Part shown: in pieces, positions 57,156-64,000 of the stretch
Layout of the letters: each line of letters opens with the position of its first letter
How positions within the stretch are numbered: position 1 is the first letter of the stretch
NCBI RefSeq assembly: GCF_900167935.1
Contig: NZ_FUYL01000001.1
Coordinates: 186,001-250,000 of the forward strand
Direction of reading: 5' to 3'
Source: Maribacter arcticus
GTDB lineage: Bacteria > Bacteroidota > Bacteroidia > Flavobacteriales > Flavobacteriaceae
Length of the DNA stretch: 64,000 nt
Notes under the pieces: generated by a model
Seen by the model: only the letters and a program-made list of their open reading frames with translations
What the model was told of the DNA's origin: nothing
Database searches by the model: none
Made by a program: the position numbers and the translations under genes

Positions 57156-58450
57156 TGGAACATATTCCAATTTTAGTACTGGTAATTAGTTTTGTCTGCC
57201 TTTTAGCGATAGGCACCCCTGTTGCGTGGAGTATTGCAATTTCTTCGTTATTAACTATGTTGGTTAGTATACCTGCTATACCTGCATTTACAACAGTGTC
57301 TCAACGTATGGCGACTGGGCTCGATAGTTTTGCACTATTAGCCATCCCTTTCTTTGTGTTGTCGGGTGAGCTTATGAATAAAGGAGGAATAGCACATCGA
57401 TTGATAGCATTCGCAAAAACCTTGGTAGGGTCATTACCTGGTGGTTTAGCTTTAATAAATGTTATAGCTGCTATGTTAATGGGCGCAATTGCTGGTTCAG
57501 CTATGGCATCTGCTTCTGCCATGGGTAGTATTTTGGGGCCTGAGATGGAAAAAGAAGGATACTCAAAAGAATTTGGTGCTGCGGTAAATATTACATCGGC
57601 AACTACCGGATTGATTATACCACCGAGTAATGTATTAATTGTCTATTCATTGGCTAGTGGTGGTGCATCCATTGCAGCCTTATTTTTAGCTGGGTATATC
57701 CCGGGTATTATGACCGGATTATTCTTAATGATAGTTGCTGCATTCTGGGCAAAAAAGAAAAAATATAAGGTAGGTAAACGTAGTTCTATTAAAGAAGTAA
57801 CGAAAACGTTCATCGATGCCTTACCAAGTTTATTTATGCTGGTTGTAGTAATTGGCGGTATTGTTACCGGTATTTTTACAGCTACCGAAGCATCTGCTAT
57901 AGCGGTTTTATATAGCTTAATTTTAGGGTTTATTTATAAAGAAATAACGCTTCCTAAGCTTCCACAAATTTTATTGGACTCATCAGCAACTACGGCAATC
58001 GTTATGCTGTTAATTGGCTCTTCAATGTGTATGTCATGGGCTTTGTCTTATGAGAATATTCCACAAGATATTAGTACTGGTCTATTAAGCCTTAGTGATA
58101 ATAAAATTGTGATTCTTCTCATTATAAATTTACTGTTATTGTTCGTTGGTATTTTTATGGATATGACACCTGCAGTTCTCATCTTTACGCCTATATTTTT
58201 ACCTGTAGTAACAAAACTGGGGCTAGATCCAGTACACTTTGGAATTATAATGGTATTGAACCTTTGTATAGGTCTTTGCACACCTCCTGTTGGCTCAGTA
58301 TTATTTGTTGGGGTTGGTGTGGCTAAAACCACCATAGAAAAGGTTTTTAAGCCCTTGTTACCTTTGTTTATTGCAATGATTGTTGCGTTATTCTTGGTGA
58401 CTTACATTCCACAATTAAGTTTATGGCTACCTAGCTTATTTGATTTATAA
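57152..58450 (+). CDS. TRAP transporter large permease subunit (DctM family)
   Basis: The 432-residue protein has about 12-13 membrane segments. Characteristic DctM stretches are GLDSFALLAIPFFVLSGELM, AGSAMASASAMGSILGPEM and TSATTGLIIPPSNVLIVYS, with the second half repeating the same fold (FMDMTPAVLIFTPIFLP, LCTPPVGSVLFVG). It forms the transport path with Na+ coupling. Its start overlaps the Q gene. The uronate substrate is inferred from the operon. Confidence 0.94.
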   Translation: MMEHIPILVLVISFVCLLAIGTPVAWSIAISSLLTMLVSIPAIPAFTTVSQRMATGLDSFALLAIPFFVLSGELMNKGGIAHRLIAFAKTLVGSLPGGLALINVIAAMLMGAIAGSAMASASAMGSILGPEMEKEGYSKEFGAAVNITSATTGLIIPPSNVLIVYSLASGGASIAALFLAGYIPGIMTGLFLMIVAAFWAKKKKYKVGKRSSIKEVTKTFIDALPSLFMLVVVIGGIVTGIFTATEASAIAVLYSLILGFIYKEITLPKLPQILLDSSATTAIVMLLIGSSMCMSWALSYENIPQDISTGLLSLSDNKIVILLIINLLLLFVGIFMDMTPAVLIFTPIFLPVVTKLGLDPVHFGIIMVLNLCIGLCTPPVGSVLFVGVGVAKTTIEKVFKPLLPLFIAMIVALFLVTYIPQLSLWLPSLFDL

Positions 58451-58474
58451 AATTATTATTCTTTTAAAAGAATC

Positions 58475-59911
58475 ATGCGGAAATTAAATAGAAAAAACAC
58501 AGGAATTTCTACCAATTTACCCATCAAAATAATTCAGTTTGGAGAAGGTAATTTTTTACGTGCCTTTGTGGAATATGCATTTCAAATCTTGAATAATGAA
58601 GTAGGGTTTAATGCGGGTATTGCAGTTATTCAGCCTATTGATAAAGGTATGGTATCAATGTTAAATGATCAAGATGGATTATATACGTTGTTTTCAAAGG
58701 GTATTTTGAACGGCAAGGAGGTAGAAGAAAAAGAGCTCATCACCAATATTATAAAAGGGATTGACCCTTATATTGATTATAATGCTTATTTGAATTTGGC
58801 TAAAGAAGAAGAATTAGAATTTATAGTTTCTAATACTACCGAAGCTGGTATTTCATATGTAGCATCAGATACGTTAGAAATGACTCCACCTAGTTCTTTT
58901 CCGGCGAAATTGACGAGACTTTTATTTGAACGATTTACTCATTTTAATGGAGCAGAGGATAAAGGGTTAACTATAATTCCGTGTGAATTGATTAATCATA
59001 ATTCAGACACCTTAAAACAAATTATTCTAGATTATGTTTCGTTATGGAACCTATCCGAAGATTTTGAACACTGGATATTAAATTCTTGTTCTTTTCATAA
59101 TACGTTGGTGGATAGAATTGTGCCTGGTTATCCACATGACCAAATTGAGGGTTATAATAAGCAATTAGAGTATCAAGACAACCTAATTGTAAGTGCAGAA
59201 ACATTCTTTTTATGGGTGATTGAAGGAGATGCTTCTTTAAAGGAAAAATTACCTTTTCATAAGACCAATTTAGATGTGAAAATTGTAGCTGATATGCAGC
59301 CGTTTCGAACTAGAAAGGTAAGAATCTTAAACGGTGCTCACACAGCAATGGTTCCATTTTCAATACTTTACGGTAATGAAACGGTTAAAGAATCTATAGA
59401 AGAAAGTTTTACAGGTCCTTTTATACGGTCATTGGTTTTTGATGAAATTATTCCAACCCTTGATATGAAAAAGGAAGAGTTGGAAATCTTTGCTGAAGCA
59501 GTTTTTGACCGATTCAGAAATCCTTTTATAAAACATCAATTGGCCAGTATTGCATTAAATTCTATATCCAAATTTAAGGTAAGGGTTTTGCCAAGTTTGC
59601 TGGAATATGTAAAGCGAACAGACAGTTTGCCAACACGAACAGTGTTTACTTTTGCTTGTTTAATACGCTTTTATAAGGGTAGTTGGGACGGAAAGCAATT
59701 ACCTGTAAATGATGATAAGGAAATTGTAGCTGAAATGTCTGCGATATGGAAATCGGGTTCAATGGAGGATATTGCATCTCAAGTTTTAGGTAAAACAGCC
59801 TATTGGGATGAAGATTTGAATAAAATTGAAGGATTAACAGAAGCTATCGCAACATACTTACAAAGGATTGATGAATACGGAATCAAAGAAGCGTTCTCAA
59901 AATTAAGTTAG
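58475..59911 (+). CDS. uxaB: tagaturonate reductase (altronate oxidoreductase)
   Basis: UxaB reduces D-tagaturonate to D-altronate with NADH. The 478-residue protein belongs to the mannitol dehydrogenase family. It has IIQFGEGNFLRAFVEY (cofactor region), VSNTTEAGI, then RKVRILNGAHTAMVPFSI, the family's KxxxLNxxH active-site segment. UxaB is preferred over UxuB (fructuronate reductase) because uxaA follows and no uxuA is present. It lies 24 bp after the TRAP large subunit. Confidence 0.92.
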   Translation: MRKLNRKNTGISTNLPIKIIQFGEGNFLRAFVEYAFQILNNEVGFNAGIAVIQPIDKGMVSMLNDQDGLYTLFSKGILNGKEVEEKELITNIIKGIDPYIDYNAYLNLAKEEELEFIVSNTTEAGISYVASDTLEMTPPSSFPAKLTRLLFERFTHFNGAEDKGLTIIPCELINHNSDTLKQIILDYVSLWNLSEDFEHWILNSCSFHNTLVDRIVPGYPHDQIEGYNKQLEYQDNLIVSAETFFLWVIEGDASLKEKLPFHKTNLDVKIVADMQPFRTRKVRILNGAHTAMVPFSILYGNETVKESIEESFTGPFIRSLVFDEIIPTLDMKKEELEIFAEAVFDRFRNPFIKHQLASIALNSISKFKVRVLPSLLEYVKRTDSLPTRTVFTFACLIRFYKGSWDGKQLPVNDDKEIVAEMSAIWKSGSMEDIASQVLGKTAYWDEDLNKIEGLTEAIATYLQRIDEYGIKEAFSKLS

Positions 59912-59927
59912 TTTTTAAATTAAAGCC

Positions 59928-61544
59928 ATGCAGAAAAAGTTGATTAAAGTACAGGCTGAAGATAATGTAGCAATTGCCTTGGTAGATTTGGTGCAAGGTG
60001 ATCGTGTACAATATGAAGGTGAAGATATAATCATCATATCCGATACCAAAGCAAAACATAAAATTGCATTTGTTGATTTTGATAAGGAGGATCAAATCTT
60101 TATGTATGGCGTTTTGGTAGGTAAGGCAATGTTTCCAATTAAAAAAGGTGATGTGCTAACGACCGAGAATGTAAAACACCAAAGTGATTTGGTAACAAAA
60201 AGAACTAAGTCGGTTACTTGGAGCGCCCCAGATATTTCTAAGTGGAAAGACCGTACATTTATGGGATACCATAGATCAGATGGCCAGGTAGGCACACAAA
60301 ATGTGTGGTTATTTTTTCCTTTAGTTTTTTGTGAGAACCGAAATATAGAGGTGCTTAAAGAAGTTTTTGAAAAAGAACTATCTATGGGTAAAGAGCGTAA
60401 ACAAAGACAATTATTACGGAATCTTATTAATGGGAAAGATGCTGATTTTAACGATGGAAAAGCCGAAACGAGCAGTGAAACTTTTGACAATGTTGACGTT
60501 AAATTCATTACACATCAAGGTGGTTGTGGCGGTATTCGCCAAGATTCACAAACCTTGGCCAAACTTTTAGCTGGGTATGTAAAAAACCCTAATGTTGCTG
60601 GTGCTACTGTTTTAAGTTTAGGATGTCAGAATTTACAAATTGACCTGTTAAGGAATGCATTGAATGACATTGATCCTAATCTAAACAAACCTGTGCTTAT
60701 TTATGAGCAACAGCAGATGGGTACTGTCGATGAAATGTTGAATACCATTATAAAAGATTCTTTTGCAGGCATAAAAGCTGCGAATGCTATTGAACGTAAA
60801 CCAGCTTCTATTTCTAAATTGAAAATGGGATTGGAATGTGGTGGGTCTGATGGTTTTTCTGGAATCTCTGCAAACCCGGCATTAGGGTATGCTTCAGATA
60901 TTCTTGCAGCTGTTGGTGGATCTCCAATACTTTCTGAATTTCCAGAACTTTGTGGGGTAGAGCAGGAGCTCGTTAATCGATGTGTCAATGATGATGATGC
61001 TATTCGATTTATGAAATTAATGAAGGCTTATGAAGCTTCGGCCGAGGCAGCGGGTTCAGGTTTTGATATGAATCCTTCTCCAGGAAATATAAAAGATGGT
61101 TTAATCACAGATGCGATGAAATCTGCTGGTGCTGCTAAAAAAGGTGGAACATCACCAATTGAAGCAATTTTAGATTATGGTGAATACGTAACTAAGCCTG
61201 GGCTAAACTTGCTTTGTACCCCAGGTAATGATGTAGAAAGCACGACAGGTATGGTCGGGTCTGGGGCTAATATTGTAGTTTTTACAACAGGGTTAGGTAC
61301 GCCAACAGGTAATCCTATTGCACCTGTTTTAAAGGTATCTTCAAATACGATTCTTGCTGAGCGTATGCCAGATATTATTGATATTGATACCGGTGCAGTA
61401 ATTCGTGGTGAAAAAACGATTCAACAAATGGGTGAGGAGATTTTGGAGTATGTTGTTCAAGTAGCAAGTGGCGAAATAGAGGCAAAGGCAGATGTATTAG
61501 GTCAAGATGATTTTATTCCTTGGAAAAGAGGAGTATCCCTTTAA
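59928..61544 (+). CDS. uxaA: altronate dehydratase
   Basis: UxaA dehydrates D-altronate to KDG. The 538-residue protein is the fused form: an N-terminal SAF domain (about 1-95), and the larger UxaA/GarD domain with conserved cysteines in HQGGCGGIRQDSQ, LSLGCQNLQ and LGLECGGSDGFSG (here MGLECGGSDGFSG), which bind the iron needed for activity. It closes the pathway to KDG and is the last gene of the operon. The LacI-family gene converges on it with 16 bp between the stops. Confidence 0.94.
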   Translation: MQKKLIKVQAEDNVAIALVDLVQGDRVQYEGEDIIIISDTKAKHKIAFVDFDKEDQIFMYGVLVGKAMFPIKKGDVLTTENVKHQSDLVTKRTKSVTWSAPDISKWKDRTFMGYHRSDGQVGTQNVWLFFPLVFCENRNIEVLKEVFEKELSMGKERKQRQLLRNLINGKDADFNDGKAETSSETFDNVDVKFITHQGGCGGIRQDSQTLAKLLAGYVKNPNVAGATVLSLGCQNLQIDLLRNALNDIDPNLNKPVLIYEQQQMGTVDEMLNTIIKDSFAGIKAANAIERKPASISKLKMGLECGGSDGFSGISANPALGYASDILAAVGGSPILSEFPELCGVEQELVNRCVNDDDAIRFMKLMKAYEASAEAAGSGFDMNPSPGNIKDGLITDAMKSAGAAKKGGTSPIEAILDYGEYVTKPGLNLLCTPGNDVESTTGMVGSGANIVVFTTGLGTPTGNPIAPVLKVSSNTILAERMPDIIDIDTGAVIRGEKTIQQMGEEILEYVVQVASGEIEAKADVLGQDDFIPWKRGVSL

Positions 61545-61560
61545 ATATCAGTTAAAAACA

Positions 61561-62589
61561 TTACTTCTTTTGAATTTTACTGGATGATTTTCTGATGATT
61601 AGATTAGCTGGTAAGATTACCTCCTTGTTAATTTTCACTGCGTGTTCGCTTGCCATTTGCTCTAAAAATACTTTGGCAGCCATTCTTCCCATTTCTACGG
61701 GTGATTGGTCTACAGAACTTATTGATGGTTCCATGAATTGTGTGAATGGATCATTACTGAAACCAACAACACAGAAATCATCGGGGATGTTGATAGATAA
61801 ACTTTGTAAATACTTTATAGCCCCTAGAAGACCCTTGTCGGTTGATGAGAAAATTGCATCTGGTGGTAAAGGTAGTTTCATTAGTCTTTCGGCAGCTTTC
61901 ATGCCTGCTTCCATGTCACTTTTTAAAGAGATTACATACTCAGGTTTAAATTCTAATCCGTTTTCTAACAAAGCACTTTTATACCCATCTAAACGATTTT
62001 GATAAAGTTCAAGATCATTGTTTACGTAAAAATGAGCTATTCGTTTACAGCCCTGGTCAATTAAATGTTTAGTGGCATCAAAACCACCTTGAAAATCATC
62101 AATCGTTACAGAACTTATATCAGGGAAATTTAGTTTTCTATCAAAGAAAATAAATGGGGTAGTTTTTTTTAGAACAGGTTCTAATTTGTCTTTCTCATCA
62201 TTTGAATATGACGTCGATATCAAAATACCATCCACTTGAGCATTTAAAAGATTTTGAATTATTTTAAGCTCTCGTTCTTTATCCTCGTGTGTTTGGGAAA
62301 TAATTACATGATACCCTTTTGGATATAGTTCATCTTCTATACCTCTAATAACCGAGGAGAAAAAACTTCTATTTATATAGGGTACAACAACACCAACATT
62401 ATTACTTTTCCCACTCTTAAGTGCCAAAGCCAGTCTATTCTGTTTATAATTCATTCTTGAAGCTGTTTCAAGTACAAGTTCACGTGTGTTCTTACTGATT
62501 CTAGGATTATTATTTAAGGCTCTTGAAACAGTAGCTGCTGTAATTTGTAGCTCTTTAGCAATATCGTAAATGGTTGTTTTCTTGCTCAT
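61561..62589 (-). CDS. LacI-family transcriptional regulator
   Basis: The 342-residue protein has an N-terminal LacI helix-turn-helix (TIYDIAKELQITAATVSRAL, residues 5-24), a hinge with ALALKSGK, and a periplasmic-binding-protein-like effector domain (about 60-335; IDDFQGGFDATKHLIDQGCK, FSSTDKGLLGAIKYL). It is placed to control the uronate operon convergent with it. The palindrome at 50823-50836 is the candidate operator. The effector is probably KDG or a related uronate intermediate, which is inference. Confidence 0.92.
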   Translation of the reverse strand: MSKKTTIYDIAKELQITAATVSRALNNNPRISKNTRELVLETASRMNYKQNRLALALKSGKSNNVGVVVPYINRSFFSSVIRGIEDELYPKGYHVIISQTHEDKERELKIIQNLLNAQVDGILISTSYSNDEKDKLEPVLKKTTPFIFFDRKLNFPDISSVTIDDFQGGFDATKHLIDQGCKRIAHFYVNNDLELYQNRLDGYKSALLENGLEFKPEYVISLKSDMEAGMKAAERLMKLPLPPDAIFSSTDKGLLGAIKYLQSLSINIPDDFCVVGFSNDPFTQFMEPSISSVDQSPVEMGRMAAKVFLEQMASEHAVKINKEVILPANLIIRKSSSKIQKK

Positions 62590-62609
62590 TATAAATAGAA
62601 TTATAAATA

Positions 62610-62622
62610 TACGATAAACGTA
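62610..62622. repeat. inverted repeat TACG-N5-CGTA upstream of the LacI gene
   Basis: TACGATAAACGTA lies 21 bp upstream of the regulator start. The arms are only 4 bp and the centre is not a CpG, so it does not resemble the kduI palindrome. It may be meaningless. Confidence 0.2.
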
Positions 62623-62761
62623 AAGAAATGGGGTTAGGATATAGATTAGGTAAAGAAACTAAAATTGATTTAAAGATAAATCTTGAGAGAGTTAGTTATT
62701 TTAAAAATGTCTATTCGTTATCAATTTGAATTGGTATTTTAAGATAATTTTTAATCGTTTT

Positions 62762-62775
62762 CGTAATCGAATAAA
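62762..62775 (+). promoter_or_regulatory. weak second copy of the kduI-type operator
   Basis: CGTAATCGAATAAA matches the kduI palindrome at 11 of 14 positions, including the left half except its first base. It lies in the 387-bp gap between the LacI gene and the esterase, which otherwise is AT-rich with only a -7-like box visible. It could be a chance half-site. Confidence 0.25.
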
Positions 62776-62909
62776 GAAGATTTCTATGAAGATATCAGAT
62801 ACTTTAAGGTAAAATATTATTTATAATTGTAAGTTATACTCTAATTAATAGTTGAAATTTTCGTACTAAGAAAGTTTGAATTGGGACTATAATTAAAAAT
62901 ACAAAAGAC

Positions 62910-62917
62910 TAATTTTG
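62910..62917 (+). promoter_or_regulatory. candidate -7 box of the esterase gene
   Basis: TAATTTTG fits TAnnTTTG. A start a few bases downstream would leave almost no leader for the early start codons (62929-62947) but a leader of about 55 nt for ATG 62977. No TTG at 19-bp spacing. Confidence 0.35.
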
Positions 62918-62976
62918 GGAGAATAATTTTGGCGATGGAGTGTATTATGCCAAATTCAGTCAAACAAAGAAAATTT

Positions 62977-63963
62977 ATGGACTTTAAGATATTCTCATAT
63001 GCTATTTCTGCCATAATGGTAATGATATTCAATACTGTTGTATCCCAAAATCTTGAAGGAATTACAGGAGTACGGGACACCTCCTATACTACTGTTTCAG
63101 CATTTGCCAATGATATTAAGACACATCCGTACATTAAGATTGTCAAAGAATTTGATTTCGATTCGGTTAAACAGGAAAATGACATTACCTATTGCTCATT
63201 TGGAGAAAGAAATTTGAAACTAGATGTTTTTCAGCCTAAAATTCAATCCAATACATTAAGAACGGCAATTATTATCATTCATGGTGGAGGTTGGCGCACA
63301 GGTAATAGAACTCAACATTATCCCTTAGCACAACAATTAGCTAATAAGGGTTACGTAGCCTTTACGCCAGAATATCGATTGTCTACCGAAGCTTTGTTCC
63401 CTTCAGCAGTTTACGATCTAAAAGCTGTAATACGTTGGGTGCGTAAAAATGCAATTAAGTACAATATTGATCCTGAGAAAATTGTGGTTTCTGGTTTTTC
63501 GGCAGGGGGTGAATTGGCTGCCTTTTTAGGAACCACGGCAAATAAACTGCTTTTCGAGAATGATATTTGTAATTCAGAAATATCAACGCATGTTAATGCA
63601 ATTATTGATTTAGACGGTATATTGTCTTTTGTGCATCCTGAAAGTGGAGAAGGAGATGATAGTAAAGGTACTTCTGCGGCAACATATTGGTTTGGTTATA
63701 GTAAAGCTGAAAATCCTGGTTTATGGAAAATGGCCTCCCCGCTAACTTATGTCAATGAAAAAACACCTCCTACTTTATTTATAAATAGTTCGGTAGCACG
63801 AATGCATGCTGGTAGAGAAGATTATATCAAAATTTTACGAAATAACAGTACCTATTCAGAAGTTATCTCTTTTGAAACTGCACCACATTCCTTTGTGCTT
63901 TACAACCCTTGGTTTGAACCAACGGTAAAGGGAATCGATAATTTTCTTAAAACCGTATTTTAA
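62977..63963 (+). CDS. secreted alpha/beta-hydrolase (esterase)
   Basis: The start chosen is ATG 62977 (MDFKIFSYAISAIMVMIFNT), which gives a signal peptide (to VVSQ) and 328 residues; earlier in-frame starts at 62929, 62935 and 62947 would put 10-16 polar residues in front of it. The fold is the BD-FAE/carboxylesterase type: oxyanion HGGGW, nucleophile Ser in GFSAGGELAAFLG, acid Asp near IIDLDGILSF or NSSVARMHAGREDY, and final His in APHSFVLY. The pectin-type operon next to it suggests removal of acetyl or methyl groups from uronate polysaccharides, which is inference. Confidence 0.8.
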   Translation: MDFKIFSYAISAIMVMIFNTVVSQNLEGITGVRDTSYTTVSAFANDIKTHPYIKIVKEFDFDSVKQENDITYCSFGERNLKLDVFQPKIQSNTLRTAIIIIHGGGWRTGNRTQHYPLAQQLANKGYVAFTPEYRLSTEALFPSAVYDLKAVIRWVRKNAIKYNIDPEKIVVSGFSAGGELAAFLGTTANKLLFENDICNSEISTHVNAIIDLDGILSFVHPESGEGDDSKGTSAATYWFGYSKAENPGLWKMASPLTYVNEKTPPTLFINSSVARMHAGREDYIKILRNNSTYSEVISFETAPHSFVLYNPWFEPTVKGIDNFLKTVF

Positions 63964-64000
63964 AGTTTTAGATTTTAAAGTTGAAACCGTCTTCTACCTT

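Overview
The window is a stretch of AT-rich chromosome from a member of the Bacteroidota, almost certainly a marine-type Flavobacteriaceae. The evidence is two secreted proteins with C-terminal T9SS type B (gliding-motility-associated) sorting domains, a fused SecDF, promoters of the Bacteroidota form TTG-N19-TAnnTTTG (clearest at 36171-36200 and 50793-50822), A-rich translation starts without Shine-Dalgarno sequences, a short eukaryotic/archaeal-type ProRS, and a Rho with a long disordered N-terminal insert. The genus cannot be fixed from the sequence alone. There are no rRNA genes, insertion sequences, prophages or CRISPR arrays.

Layout. 1-7300: the 3' end of a DUF6807/PmoA-like gene, an MFS transporter, a NYN-LOTUS protein, a DUF885 lipoprotein, a small secreted protein, and a YtcJ-type amidohydrolase lipoprotein gene interrupted by an in-frame amber codon. 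7300-19265: DUF2911 protein, asnB, a decayed CsbD-like gene, gyrB, a DUF6588 protein, a small lipoprotein, mdh, a small protein resembling the SecD periplasmic head, and secDF. 19263-28178: mostly minus strand: a ModF-like double-ATPase, GNAT, DUF192 lipoprotein, lgt, yidD, DUF779 plus aldehyde dehydrogenase with a divergent AraC regulator, cysS and folE. 28313-36731: two paralogous T9SS cargo proteins, a FadL/OmpP1-like porin, a strongly biased Gly/Tyr/Trp then Ser/Arg lipoprotein, proS, two identical tRNA-Glu(TTC) genes and rpsT. 36866-50553: two tandem paralogous membrane proteins, a lipoprotein, rho, DUF4293, a phosphodiesterase, truA, an MsbA-like exporter, cdaA, folP, and a co-directional run of DUF1599, a DoxX/MauE-like protein, tpiA, prmA and clpS.

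50793-63963 is the accessory part: an uronate (pectin-type) catabolic operon kduI-kduD-uxaC-kdgK-kdgA-TRAP(P,Q,M)-uxaB-uxaA, flanked by a convergent LacI-family regulator and a secreted alpha/beta-hydrolase (esterase). The genes supply two converging routes. Galacturonate goes through tagaturonate (UxaC), altronate (UxaB) and 2-keto-3-deoxygluconate, KDG (UxaA). Unsaturated-uronate products go through KduI and KduD to KDG. KdgK and KdgA then convert KDG to pyruvate and glyceraldehyde-3-phosphate. Uptake is by a tripartite TRAP transporter whose binding protein carries a lipobox. A perfect 14-bp palindrome with a central CpG (TGTAATCGATTACA, 50823-50836) lies directly behind the -7 box of the kduI promoter and is the best candidate operator for the LacI regulator.

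Most of the window is ordinary core genome. The items most worth a second look are the kduI operator/promoter, the lipidated TRAP binding protein in a locus without SusCD genes, the amber-interrupted amidohydrolase, the SecD-head-like protein in front of secDF, the CsbD pseudogene, and the biased lipoprotein upstream of the porin.
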